Part shown: in pieces, positions 11,901 through 22,164 of the stretch
How positions within the stretch are numbered: position 1 is the stretch's first letter
Layout of the letters: every line of letters starts with the position of its first letter
Source: Limnanthes douglasii subsp. nivea
Taxonomy: Eukaryota; Streptophyta; Magnoliopsida; Brassicales; Limnanthaceae
NCBI GenBank assembly: GCA_036936605.1
Contig: JAUPFV010000004.1
Span: 186,328,807 to 186,392,806, forward strand
Length of the DNA stretch: 64,000 nt
Direction: 5' to 3'
The notes under the pieces: model-generated
The model's input: the letters and a program-made list of their open reading frames with translations, nothing else
Told to the model about the DNA's origin: nothing
Databases searched by the model: none
Position numbers and translations under genes: made by a program

Positions 11901-12740
11901 CACCAACAAGAGAAAAGTAAAACTTAAGAAGTTTTTTCAGAATCAAAGATAGTCTAACCATTAGAATTCTTAGTACATAGTTTTTATAGGAGAAAGAACT
12001 AGCCTTGAACACAATTAAGGCTGTTCTTGGAAACATAATGCATGCCTCTAAAACAATTAAGGCTTTTCTTGGAAACAAAATGCTTTAATATTGAAAATAC
12101 AAAGTATTAATGATATAAGCTGGAAATCAGACCCTTCCCTCCTCCAAGGACGTGGCTTTTGGTGTAGATGGGCCTTGGGCTTTTATTTCAACAAATGGGC
12201 AATGGTGAAGTGAAACAATTGCCTCATTAAAAACCTTGTCAAGAAAACCCATTGGGACAAAACCTGAAGAAGGGAAAAAGAGTACAATGAGACACTTTCT
12301 CATTTGTTGAAATCAATTAGCTTGAATCAAGACCAAAGTGGTTTGACAAGCTTTTCCACCATACTTGTTGTTTTGATCACGTGGATTCTCTAGTTGATTA
12401 AGCAATCCTCCAACAGCTTTGTTAAATTGTTTTGCTCTTGATCGAGTTGTTGGACCAGCCGGTAAAATAAGAATATCTTCAACTTCAAGCTCATCTTCTT
12501 CTTCAAGTTGTTCATCTGGTTCTTGCACATTTCCATGTTCTAAGCTCCTTGTGTCATCTAGGATCACATCATAGAGATTCATGCGACTTTACCAAAAATC
12601 AATTTTCTAGTTTTTGGAACGACATTCCCGTTTTTTATCCTATCCCAACTCATCATCACCAGAAGAAGAATTATCTAAGGAGTCGTCTGAATAATTTTGT
12701 TGTTCTTTGATTTTATGTTATCTTTTTTTGTATCTGTAAA
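8948..12740 (+). pseudogene. aORF of element B2, interrupted by a solo LTR
   Basis: Antisense extra gene of unknown function, starting at the ATG at 8948 (the position matching K's start). Order of parts: N-terminal block (YNYFCITEREEEYKVAGLI, about 9035-9100), Ser/Pro-rich linker, an internal MGDDSD motif (9366), an acidic tract (9500-9600), and the conserved globular domain in pieces at 9640-10150. An apparent intron follows at 10170-10269 (GTAAGTAC...TTTCAG). Exon 2 has basic and Ser-rich stretches and a coiled coil (11379-11651). The frame is cut at 11701 inside the code for TLLRE and resumes at 12575 with the codons for EIHAT, ending in an acidic Ser/Glu tail near 12690. Stops and frameshifts are many. 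Confidence 0.65.
11702..12571 (-). repeat. Solo LTR, copy 1, inside the B2 aORF
   Basis: An 870-bp element, TG...CA ended, nearly identical to 25937-26807 in the opposite orientation. Flanked by GAGAG (11697-11701) and TAGAG (12572-12576), a 5-bp duplication with one mismatch. The aORF reads continuously once the insert is ignored. On the minus strand 12313-12571 encodes 86 residues of an acidic, TTRSRAKQFNKAVGG-containing protein end; see copy 2. No internal retrotransposon region is present, so it is a solo LTR. Confidence 0.8.
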
Positions 12741-13265
12741 ATTACTATCCTGTCCATTGTACTTCATCGAATTAATCTAATTGGAAAATATTTTTGTTTA
12801 TTTCTCATTTTTATCATCATTATGAATTATTCGAAGTTAACAATCTTGAAATAATAATAATATTTTTTAAACATAACACCTTATATATGATAATATACTT
12901 CGAAATTCACAATACGTAATACTTCGAATAATTTAATGCAAATTTCAAACATACTACCTTGAATAACATAGTGCGTTTATTGAACGTTGCATTTCGTAAA
13001 GTCACAGTGCATTAATTGAACGTTGCACTTCGTAAAATTACAGTGCATTTATTGAACATTGCACTTCGCAAAATCACAGTGCGTTTATTAAATGTAGCAC
13101 TTTGAAAATGGTTGTATCTTCGGAAAGTGTAATAAGCACTTCGGAACATTCTACTCTTAACCAACTTCAAAGATGATCGGTCTTTGATAAGTTGTGAAGA
13201 TAGTTTTCAATAAACACTTGTAAACAACCATTGGCCAAAAATGAATTTTATTGATAATTTTGAAT
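12741..13265. repeat. 3' spacer of B2 with 36-bp tandem repeats
   Basis: Four units of exactly 36 bp (ATTGAACGTTGCACTTCGTA type) at about 12975-13110, after A+T-rich sequence. They are the reverse complement of a diverged form of A's 35-bp repeats, which supports A and B2 being one family. No coding potential seen in this spacer. Confidence 0.7.
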
Positions 13266-13322
13266 ATGTACATAGCGCCTCATTAAAACCTTCTTGGGCC
13301 AACAGGGTAGGAAAGAGTGCGT
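13266..13322 (-). other. Conserved block after pol of element B2
   Basis: Minus strand: GCACTCTTTCCTACCCTGTT, then GGTTTTAATGAGGCGC. Same block as in H, A, K and P. Confidence 0.55.
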
Positions 13323-13344
13323 CATTCAATAGTAAAAAATCCAA

Positions 13345-14690
13345 AATGCAAAATATATATTCCCAATATGGCTTCAAATGTTGTATATTCCACGGGTGTC
13401 GAAACATCCTCCCTTGAATATCACAAAGGCGATAAGACCTTGGTTTTATCCTCTCGACAATCAAATAAGGCCTTTCCTAATTGGGGGGGGGGGCATTTTT
13501 CTGAGGCTCTTCTTCTTTGTATGCAAAAATAAATTTCTCAACACTTTGTCGCCTTCTTTAAACTCTCTTCTTTTTACCTTCGAATCATATCTGTTCCTCA
13601 TAAGAGTCTGATAATGGATTACGTTTACATGAGCGATTCATGTATCCATTCTATATGATATGGCATATGGAATGGATACATATGCCTAAGTTAACAATCA
13701 TATCATTGGATCTCTCAAAATATTAAGTTATTCTAAAAGATGACATCGTAGATTCCACGGGGCTAACTGCATCCATTCCATATGCTATGGCAAAAGGAGT
13801 TTCTTTTGTAGCCTCTGTGGGAGTTGTACGATAAGCCTAAAGCACCTCTTGTAAATAGTTTGTCTATTTTCCTACTGTCCCTTTCAAATTTTTCTTCAAA
13901 CTAATAGTTCTGTTTGTCACTTTGACTTGTCCATTGGCTTGAGGATGAAAAAGCGTCAAAAAACATAGTAGAATTCCTTTTGATGTGAAAAATGAAGTCA
14001 TTTCTTTATTATTAAACTGAGGGCCATTCTATGTTGTAATTCTCTGAGGGACTCCAAGCGACAACAAATATTGTTCACAATAAATTTGATTACATCTTTT
14101 GCCTTTGTTCCAGATAGTGGTTCTACCTCAGCCCATTTCATAAAGTAATCCACTACTACAATTATCATTTGGCATCCCCCAGATCGCATTGACAAAGGCC
14201 CCACCAGATTAGTCCCCCATCTATCAAATGGTATGGCCTTAGTTATAGACATAAGTGGAACTGCCGGCTTGTTTATAGCATTAACAAATCTTTGACAAGT
14301 ATCATAACTTCGAACCAAATTTTTAGCATCATTCATGATTCTTGCTTGTCTAGACATCGTAGTAATGGCCTGCTCAATGCCTTCTTATACAAAATTCCTT
14401 CTAAAACTATGTATTTGAAGGCTTTACCTCTCAATATTTTGGCCAACTTCGTATCCTTAAGTAAAAAAAATTAAGAATATTCGTTCGCCAATCTCCTCGG
14501 CCTGCATCGGATGTGACAAAGAGCTCCTCTATACATTCACACTGATTAGATTGAGTTAAAATCGAGGGATTTTCTTGTAGCAAGATCCAAGGATACTCTT
14601 CCTTGTAAGCAATATTTGCTAAAGAATTAGCCACCATGTTACTTCCTCGACTAATATATTCAAGAACAACATTATCGAATAGTAACATTA
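13345..14690 (-). pseudogene. Integrase region of element B2 pol
   Basis: Minus strand. The C-terminal end is at 13345-13464 (VERIKPRSYRLCDIQGRMF, HPWNIQHLKPYWE). The catalytic core is in pieces at 13720-14250 and is best at 13998-14357, with YDTCQRFVNAINKPAVPL, IPFDRWGTNLVGPL (usual catalytic Asp in GIDLVG replaced by Asn), IVVVDYFMKWAE. The zinc-finger linker and archaeal RNase H tail (EYISRGSNMVANSLANIAY) are at 14431-14690. An about 110-bp insertion at 13618-13730 holds an inverted copy of a nearby integrase segment. Non-functional. Confidence 0.75.
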
Positions 14691-15953
14691 AATTTCAAAG
14701 TTCCCCAAGATATAAAATTAAACGATTCTTTCTAGCCTCGGAAAATCCAGATATTTGATTTGCTAACAATTGATAATCCGTTTCCAAGCGTACTGGAAGT
14801 TGCTCCACATATTTTTTCCAATCTCAAACCTGTCAAGGCAGCTTCATATTCAGCTTCATTATTCCAAGCGTGAAAACCAAATTTGATAGATTGAATAATC
14901 GTTTCTCCAGTTTCATCTATTAACTAAACCCCAGCACTGTATCCTGAAATACTAGACCATCCATCTGTTCGAACAATCTACCTCGAATTTACTGGTGCAG
15001 TATCTTTACTTTCTTCAATATCTGATTTGTTCGAATGAAATTCATCAAACAAATTTGCCAACGCTTGAGCTTTAATCGCAGTTCGAGGTGTGAACAAAAT
15101 ATCATAATCTCCTAACTCCACTGACCACTTGGTCATTCTCCCCGAAATATCAGGTCGTTGGAAAATATTTTTTAAAAAGGAATAAAGTTTGGACTTCGAT
15201 AGTATGAGCTTGAAAATAGGGGCGCATTTTCCTAGCAACAATCACTAATGCTAGTGCCAATTTTTCTAGTTTAAAATACCTCTTCTCTCCTACTACTAGG
15301 TTTTTGCTAATATAGTGCATTGGCTTCAGAATACCTGAATCTTCACTTATCAGCACCGCACTTAATGCAAAATCTGATACCGCAATGCACAAAAACGGCT
15401 TTTCTCCACTTCGAGGTTTTGAAAAAAATCTATGGTGATGATAACAAGTTTTTTGTGCTTGTAAATGCTCCCTCACACTCCGATGTCCATTAAAATTTAT
15501 TTGGTCCTCGTAAAACTTGAAATAAAGGGAAACATTTATTAGAAAATCTAAAAATAAATCAGTTAAGTGTTGCTAACCTTCCTGTCAAAATTTGCACTTC
15601 TTTAATACATCGAGGCGAATTCATTGCTATTAGAGCTTTCAATTATTCTGGGTCAGGTTCTATTCCTCTTTCACTGATAAAATAACTCAAAAACTACCTT
15701 GATCAAACTCCAAAAGTTCACTTTTCAGGATTTAGCTATAGCCTCATTGCCCTCAAATTCAAAAATGTTTCCTCTAAATCCTCGAGATGTACATTATCCT
15801 TCAAACTTTTTACCACCATATTATCTATATATACCTTCATATTTCTTTCGATCTGAGTCGCAAAAGCTTTATTCATCAACCTTTGATAAGTGGCTACAAC
15901 GTTTTTCAATCCAAAGGGCATAACCTTATAACAATGCAACCCTCGAAGTTGAT
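14691..15953 (-). pseudogene. RNase H and partial RT of element B2 pol
   Basis: 15736-15939 encodes the second half of RT: CYKVMPFGLKN, ATYQRLMNKAFATQI and YIDNMVVKS at 15820-15831, where the second catalytic Asp of the usual YIDD is Asn. 15150-15476 is the RNase H region (EKPFLCIAVSDFALSAVLIS; RYFKLEKLALALVI); 14978-15241 continues with GRMTKWSVELGDYDILFTPR; the archaeal RNase H fragment follows at 14690-14970 (NNEAEYEAALTGL-like, in another frame). RT motifs before the CYKVM segment and all of protease are absent because gag is fused here at 15953. Confidence 0.75.
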
Positions 15954-17478
15954 GCTGGATTTTTTTATCCGCTCCCTTGTGACTTCACATAAGTCAAGAG
16001 CTTCCCATTTTCAATCAAGATTTGAACTTCTTTTTTCAACATGATGCAATCATTAGTATCATGTCCAATGTCCTCATGGTACCTGCAATATTTGTTATTC
16101 CACTCCTCCCTTGGCCTATTTATTGGAGCTGGCTTTCTAAAATTTACGAAGCTTTTGTTCTTGTCAAAATTTGCAGCCATACTTTCTGTCAAATCAAGAT
16201 AATATTCTGGCCTAACCCACTGATTTGAGCTCGGTCTGTTATAATTATAGGATGGAGCATGATTTAAATATTCACTAGTTCGAGGTGGCAAATTATTACT
16301 CTTCGGACATGATTCTTGATTACAATTCGAGGGTTGCCCTTGGTTATTGGCCACCTGACTAGACTTCTTTACATTACTAACTGGTCCTCCTCGAGCCCTG
16401 GTTGACTCTTCAACCTTGATCTGATCCTCTACCTGAGCCATCAATGCTTCAAAGGTTAGAGCTTTCCTCTTCGTCGTTTCATTAGCTAGATCCCCTGGCA
16501 GTAGCGCCTTGCGAAAAACTGTCATTGCCACATTTTCTTCTCAATTATCCAAACTTTCCTTAGTTAGAACAAACCTCTTTGTTTAATCCTTATATTTCTC
16601 TTTAGTCGCCTGTTTACACTGAATAATCGTATCTCCATTTGCTCTCATCTCCTTACTTCCAACAAACTACCTTCGAAAAGCAGTGTAGAAATCCTTAAAA
16701 TTTGAGATGGATCCCCTTGGAATCTGGTTGTGCCATTTAGATACGGTTCCTTTGAAAGTCTGTGAAAATGCTCGGTACACCAACAGGTTGTCATCTTCTA
16801 AATTCATCATGTAGTTCTTGAACTGTTCGATGTGGTCATCTGGATCTTGCATCACATCGAACTTCTCCACCTTAGTAATATCAAAATGCTCCGGGAGCAT
16901 TATAGATCGAATCTCACTTGTTAACGGAGAGTTCCTCTAATCGACACCTTGCACAAACAGATCCTCAGTCCCCATGACTGCATAAAATTTTTGATCAGTC
17001 TCAACATATTGATTCGTGGTGTTCCCCTCACACCAAGTAGATTCCCTCGAACAACGAGGAATGTTTTCCCATTTAGATTTATGTTCCTTCTTATGCTTCC
17101 TTGGTTGTTCTCTTTCCGGTTCCTCCCTCAAATAACTCCTATACCTCTTAAAGCCTGAAGCAGAACTTTCAAACTCTTTATCACAATAGGCTACATACTT
17201 TTGTTTGTCTTTTTTCCCTTTTCGAGAAGAATAACGCTCTTTTGGAGCTTCAAAGTGCGCTTTCTTCTACTCACTTCTAACGTGCCAATCAGTACAAGAT
17301 CGATCAGACTGATTTCCCATCTCAGCTTTCTCGTTTAATTGCCTCACCTCGGATTTGAGCTTCGCCGAGTGAATTCCTTTTATCAGAGAGTTGATTCATG
17401 CACATTTCAATATCCGATTGAGTTTGGATCGGAGCAGATCCATCCGTTCTGTTTTCATTTCTTTGTAAAGCTTCTTTT
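15954..17478 (-). pseudogene. gag of element B2
   Basis: Minus strand. The leader and charged N-terminus are at 16937-17470. The capsid core is at 16667-16900 (LPEHFDITKVEKFDVMQDPD, FSQTFKGTVSKWHNQIPRG). 15965-16531 is an open stretch of 188 codons with the capsid C-terminus (LLPGDLANETTKRKALTFEA), an Asn/Pro-rich linker and the zinc knuckle CRYHEDIGHDTNDC, ending KSQGSG. An in-frame TAA follows just before the fusion with RT. Inverted relative of B1 gag. Confidence 0.8.
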
Positions 17479-17529
17479 TAAACTTCCATTATTTACACTT
17501 TTAGTCTCTAAATTTATACTTCTTTATCA
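17479..17529 (-). repeat. Truncated 5' LTR of element B2
   Basis: On the minus strand starts TGATAAAGAAGTATAAATTT at 17529. After 51 bp it jumps to leader sequence, with the remaining LTR and the primer-binding site lost. The break falls at almost the same LTR base as in the 3' remnant at 8358. Confidence 0.7.
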
Positions 17530-18253
17530 AAACCAATCCAAGTGCACAAGCTGAAAATTTGATGATTTAGATTCAAAGGTTTATGAATTTGATGCTGCTT
17601 CAGAATATTTGGATTTGGATCCAGATAGATTAATTTTGATGGTTGTGGATGAGCCAATAAAGAAGGGGCATATTCAAAGTCCGTGTGATTATTTCGAGTC
17701 ACTAGTAATATTGATAGCTCGAGGAAAAGACATATTGTTAGTTTGGCAACTCAGATGGAAGGAAAAATGTCTATTCATTTGTATTGCGAAATATACATTC
17801 CTTTTATTTTGTTCGTTGAGAATGATTTGCGAGGAACTATGGGGTCACATGAGGATGCAATTGTCATTGGGGAAGAAGTTGTTGGTGTTGAGATTAGATG
17901 CGGGCTTATAGACATTAGGAGTTCTTTGAACGTACGTTTTAAAGAAATGTATAACAAGATGCGTAATCCTCCTCGAATTTCTCAGTCAGAGTGCACAATT
18001 ATTGGTTTTAGTGGAGTGACTGCGCGGGTAATAGGATTATTCGAGAGGGAGGTAAGTTTGGGAAATGGACATTTGAAGAAGAAGGTTCAAGTGCCATATA
18101 TGGTGGTAGATTGACCCACAAGTTATATGTTGTTGGAGATCGCGTAGGGTCGTTCGAAGTGACCAAAAGGTTGCAATGGAATGTTATGCCACTGAACTTT
18201 GGATTCAAGGATCCAGCATTGGTGATATGATGAACGAATAGCAGTCAGGGGGG
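17530..18253 (+). pseudogene. gag end and protease of element A
   Basis: Resumes A's reading after the B insertion. 17609-18110 covers the pepsin-like aspartic protease domain that would mature the polyprotein: MEGKMSIHLYC, VGSHEDAIVIG-like, then CGLIDIRSSLNV at 17905-17931. The catalytic triplet, normally Asp-Thr-Gly, is Asp-Ile-Arg here (17911-17919), so it cannot be active. The frame closes at 18114; 18120-18253 has several stops. Confidence 0.7.
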
Positions 18254-19260
18254 TTGACCTCGGATTTTGATGAAAGGGTTGACGATCTGAGGGAAACCCT
18301 AAGGTCATTAACAGTAAGCGAAGAAATTGAGGAGTATACTTTGCTGAGGGAAGAGCACTCGAATAGGAACCTTACTGACCCCATCTTTACGTCAACAATT
18401 GTTACAATTTTGTCTCATAATCTGGATGTTTTCGCTTGGAAAACAGAGGACATTGTAGGGGTACCGATCAAAGTGATTTGTCATAGTTTAGCTGTTAATC
18501 ATAGGGTGAAGCCTGTAATTCAAAAGAGGCAAACATTTTCGTCAAAAATAGCAGAAGCAATTGTTTCTAGGGTGGATCGTTTATCCAGGTTCAGACATAT
18601 AAAGGAATCACATTATCCTTTATGGACGGCAAATCTAGTAGTTGTAAAAAAAACGGGAAGTGGAGAATGTGGGTTGATTTTAAAGACTTAAATTGAGCCT
18701 GTCCTAAAGACCCATTTCATGTTCCTCGAGTAGACCAACTAATTGATTCCACTTCGGGAAACAAAATATTGACTTTTATGGATGCTTTTGAGGGATATAA
18801 TCAGATCTGGATGGATCTGAAGGATCAAGAGTGTACTACTTTCATCGTGGACAGTGGTTTGTATTGTTATAAGGTTATGCCTTTTGGATTTAAAAATACC
18901 AGAGCTACTTACAAAAGACTAATGAATAAAGCATTTGCCACCTAGATCGGAAACATGGAGGTATACATTGATGACATGGTGGTAAAAATCTCAATAGATG
19001 ATGCGCACTTAGAAGATTTAGAGGAGACATTTTTGAATTTAAGGGCAATAAAGCTAAAGTTGAATCCTAAAAATGTACTTTTGGAGTTCGATCAGGGAAG
19101 TTCTTGGGTTATGTTATTAGTGAAAAAGGCATAGAAGCTGATACAGAACAATTGAAAGTTGTGGTATCCGTGAAATCACCTCGAACAATCAAAGAAGTAT
19201 AAGTTTTGACATGAACGTTAGCAGCACTTAATAGATTTATTTTTTGATTCTCTGATAAAT
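18254..19260 (+). pseudogene. Reverse transcriptase of element A
   Basis: 18254-18691 is open: the linker, then LDVFAWKTEDIVGVP, VDRLSRFRHIKESHYPLWTA, VVVKKTGSG. A one-base frameshift near 18655 moves the code to another frame, where VDFKDLN, FMDAFEGYNQIWMDLKDQE, CYKVMPFGFKN and the catalytic YIDDM (18964-18975) can be read. Stops (the TAG at about 18943, for instance) and a further shift at about 19070 follow. Order and motifs are those of Ty3/gypsy RT. Confidence 0.8.
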
Positions 19261-20330
19261 GTTTTCCTTTCTTTCAAGTGTTGTGAGGTCCAAAGAAATT
19301 TGAGTGGACTTCGGATTGTGAAGCGAAATTTCACAAGCATAAAGGATTTATTATCATCAACAGAAATATTATCAAAACCTGGAAGTGGAGAACATCTCTT
19401 TCTATACATTGCGGTATCAGATTTTGCAGTAAGTTCAGTATTTATAAGTGAAAATTCAGGAATTTCGAAATCGGTGTACTATGTCAGCAAAAGTTTGGTG
19501 GCAGCAGAAAAGAGATATTTGAAGTTTGAGAAATTGGCATTGCCATTGGTGGTGGCTGCTAGAAATATGCGCCCATTATTTTCAAGCCCATACGATTGAA
19601 GTTCGGACTTCGTTTCCACTGAAAAATATTTTATAATGTCCTGATATTTCAGGGAGAATGACTAAGTGGTCAGTAGAATTGGGAGATTTTGATATTACAT
19701 TCACACCTCGCACTGCAATTAAAGCGCAAGCTTTGGTAGATTTTATTGTTGAATTCCATTTAAGCAGATCGGATACAGAAGACAACAAAGATGTGTTACC
19801 AGAGAATTCGACGTGGGTTATTCGAATTGATGGTGGATCTAGTGTTTTGGGATGTAGTGATGGAGTTCAATTAATTTCTCCATCTAGGGAAACAATATTT
19901 CAGTCTATTAAATTTGGTTTTCACACTTCGAATAATGAAGCTGAATACGAGCTGTTTTAGCTGGTTTGAGACTTACGAAGATATGTGAAGCAACTTCAGT
20001 GCGATTAGAGATAGATTCTCAATTAGTAGCAAATCAAGTATCTGGAAACTTCGAGGCAAAAAAGGATCGCTTAATTTTGAATCTTCGAGAGCTTCAGAAT
20101 TTGATACTTTTCTTCGATCACATTGTTGTGGAACATATAAGTCGAGGAAGTAACACAGTAGCTGATCCATTAGCAACGGCTGCTTACAAGGAATAGTCTC
20201 ATTGGATTTTACCAAAAAGAAAGTCCTTCGAGTTTAACTCAAGCAGACCAGTGTGATTATGTTGAGGAATTATGTGTCACCGCAGTCTGAGGCGATTGGC
20301 GAACTGTTATTTTGAATTTTGGATTCGAGG
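19261..20330 (+). pseudogene. RNase H and archaeal-type RNase H of element A
   Basis: 19300-19599 is the gypsy RNase H (EHLFLYIAVSDFAVSSVFIS, VYYVSKSLVAAEKRYLKFEK). 19658-19960 continues with MTKWSVELGDFDITFTPRTA and begins the archaeal-type RNase H (WVIRIDGGSS, SNNEAEYEL). 19966-20196 completes it (LEIDSQLVANQVSG, EHISRGSNTVADPLA) after a one-base shift at about 19958. The dual RNase H is the Tat-lineage hallmark. An in-frame TAG follows at 20194. Confidence 0.8.
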
Positions 20331-21522
20331 ACAATTATACTAATGAAAAATTGGCCAAAACGTTGCGAGGTAAAGCTTTTGGATTTATAGTTTGCATGGA
20401 GTTCTGTAGAAGAAAGCATTGAGTAGGCCATTAAGATGTTTGAATAGACAAGATTCACAACAAGTTTTATCGGAATTGCATGATGAAGAAGGATCAACAC
20501 ATTATGGGTTTAACAAATTATCTCGTCGAGTTTTGCTTGCAGGTTTTTATTGCCCTTCGATGATGAACGATACCAAGAATTTGGCTTAAAGTTGTGATAC
20601 TTGTCAAAGGTTTGCTAATTCTATTCATAAGTCGGCAATTTCACTTATGTCTACTATCGAAGCTATTCCATTTGATAGGTGGGGAATAGATTTCGTGGGA
20701 GCTTTGCCAATGGCATCTGGAGGACGAAAAATGATGATTGTTGTAGTGGACTATTTTACAAAGTGGGCAGAAGCAGAGCCATTATCTGAAACAAAGCGAA
20801 GGATGTGATTAAATTTATTGTAAACAGTATTTGTTGTCGTTTCGGAGTACCTCGAAGAATTACTAAGGACAATAATCCTCAATTTAATAATAAAGAAATG
20901 GCTTCGTTTTGCGCTTCGAAGGGAATTATATAATGTTTTTCAACACCTTTTCATCCCCAAAAAATGGACAAGTGGAGGTGACAAACTAAACTATTTTAGA
21001 AGGTTTGAGGAAGAATTTAACATGGACAGCATGAAAATGGCCCAATTATTTGCATGAGGTACTTTGGCCTTATCTAGCAACTCCTAGGGAAGCTACTAAA
21101 GAAAATTATTTTGCCTTACCATATGGGATGGATGTTGTTAGCCCTGTGGAATCCACATTGTCATCTTTTAGAATAACCCAGTCTTCTAAAGAATCCAATA
21201 ACAAAGCTAAAAGAGCAAGTTTGGATCTGATTGATGAAAAAAGAGTTTGAGCTCACTTAAATGTAATCCATTATCAAACTCTTATGCGTAATATGTACAA
21301 TTCGAGGGTAAAAATGAGGGAGTTTAAAGTAGGTGATAAAGTGTTAAGAAACATATTCTTACACACCAAGGAGAAGATCCTCAAAAAATGGCCCCGAATT
21401 GGGAAGGACCTTATATGGTTGTTGAAAGGATAAAGTCGGGGTCTTATCGTCTTTGTAATAATCAGGAGAGGATGCTTCAACATCCTTGGAATATACAACA
21501 TCTGAAGTTGTACTGGGAATAA
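20331..21522 (+). pseudogene. Integrase of element A
   Basis: Zinc-finger part 20470-20620 (HDEEGSTHYGFNKL, SCDTCQRFANSIH; a TAA precedes the Cys pair). The catalytic core follows with FDRWGIDFVGALPMASGG and VVVDYFTKWAEAEPLSE, then a frameshift at about 20791. 21050-21250 holds YGMDVVSPVES and LDLIDEKRV, followed by TGA. The C-terminal domain (VKMREFKVGDKVLRN, PWNIQHLKLYWE) ends with TAA at about 21520. Disabled by several stops and shifts. Confidence 0.75.
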
Positions 21523-21563
21523 CTATGTTGTATTTTGAATTTGTTTCTTTTGATTGATTAGCG

Positions 21564-21622
21564 CACTCGTTCCTACCTTGTTGGCCCAGGGAGGTTTTAG
21601 GCGCTATGTACATATTCAAAAT
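21564..21622 (+). other. Conserved block after pol of element A
   Basis: GCACTCGTTCCTACCTTGTT, then GGTTTTAGGCGC (the usual AATGAGGCG is shortened). Equivalent to the blocks in the other four elements. Confidence 0.5.
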
Positions 21623-21734
21623 TATCAATAAATTTCATTTTTGGCAATGGTTGTTTACAAGTATTTATTTGAACTAATTTGGTAACTGATAAAAAACTGG
21701 TCATCTTTGAGGTTGACCAAGAGTAGAATATTCT

Positions 21735-21970
21735 GCAGTGTTGAATACATTTTTTGAAGATATAACCATGTTCGAAGTGTTACGTTCATTAAAAACTGTA
21801 TGATATTCGAAGTGTTACGTTCATTAAACACTCTATGATATTCAAAGTGCTTCGTTCAATAAGCGCACTATGGTGTTCAAAGTGCTACTTTCAATAAATG
21901 CACTATGTTGTTCAAAGTGTTATGTTCATTCAAGGCACTATAACATTCGAGGTATTACGCATTGTAATGG
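21735..21970. repeat. 35-bp tandem repeats in the 3' spacer of element A
   Basis: About six units of about 35 bp, each with GTTCATTAA or GTTCAATAA and a TTCAAAGTG core (unit starts near 21784, 21819, 21854, 21889, 21925). Related to B2's 36-bp units on the opposite strand. 21971-22160 is A+T-rich with nothing recognised. Confidence 0.75.
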
Positions 21971-22164
21971 TTATTTAAATTATTTTATTATGTTTTTACC
22001 TCGAATAATTAATATAAATAACGATTAAACGTTAATATAAATTAATATAAAACATGAAACGTAAACGAAACCCTTTGTCATTCAGAATAATTCGATAAGT
22101 ACAAAAGTTATAATACTGATAGGACAGGTACAAAAAGATAATAAATACTCAAAAGATAGTAACA

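Larger units (their letters stand above)
8358..17529 (-). mobile_element. Element B2: A-related Tat element, minus strand, internally deleted
   Basis: Read on the minus strand from 17529: the first 51 bp of a 5' LTR, leader, gag, RT, RNase H, archaeal RNase H, integrase, tandem repeats, aORF (plus strand), polypurine tract and the first 55 bp of a 3' LTR. Missing are the rest of both LTRs, the primer-binding site, and the protease plus RT N-terminus: gag is fused directly to RT at about 15953. A solo LTR of another family sits in its aORF. The LTR start at 17529 abuts A gag, which resumes at 17530. Confidence 0.75.

Noticed and set aside
11896..12078. Open frames within the solo LTRs outside the TTRSRAK region (also 26431-26613)
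   Set aside because: Short, in the LTR promoter/leader part, with imperfect internal repeats and no known domain.
15787..16228. Plus-strand open frames over B2 RT and gag
   Set aside because: Shadows of the minus-strand pol and gag; no motifs on the plus strand.
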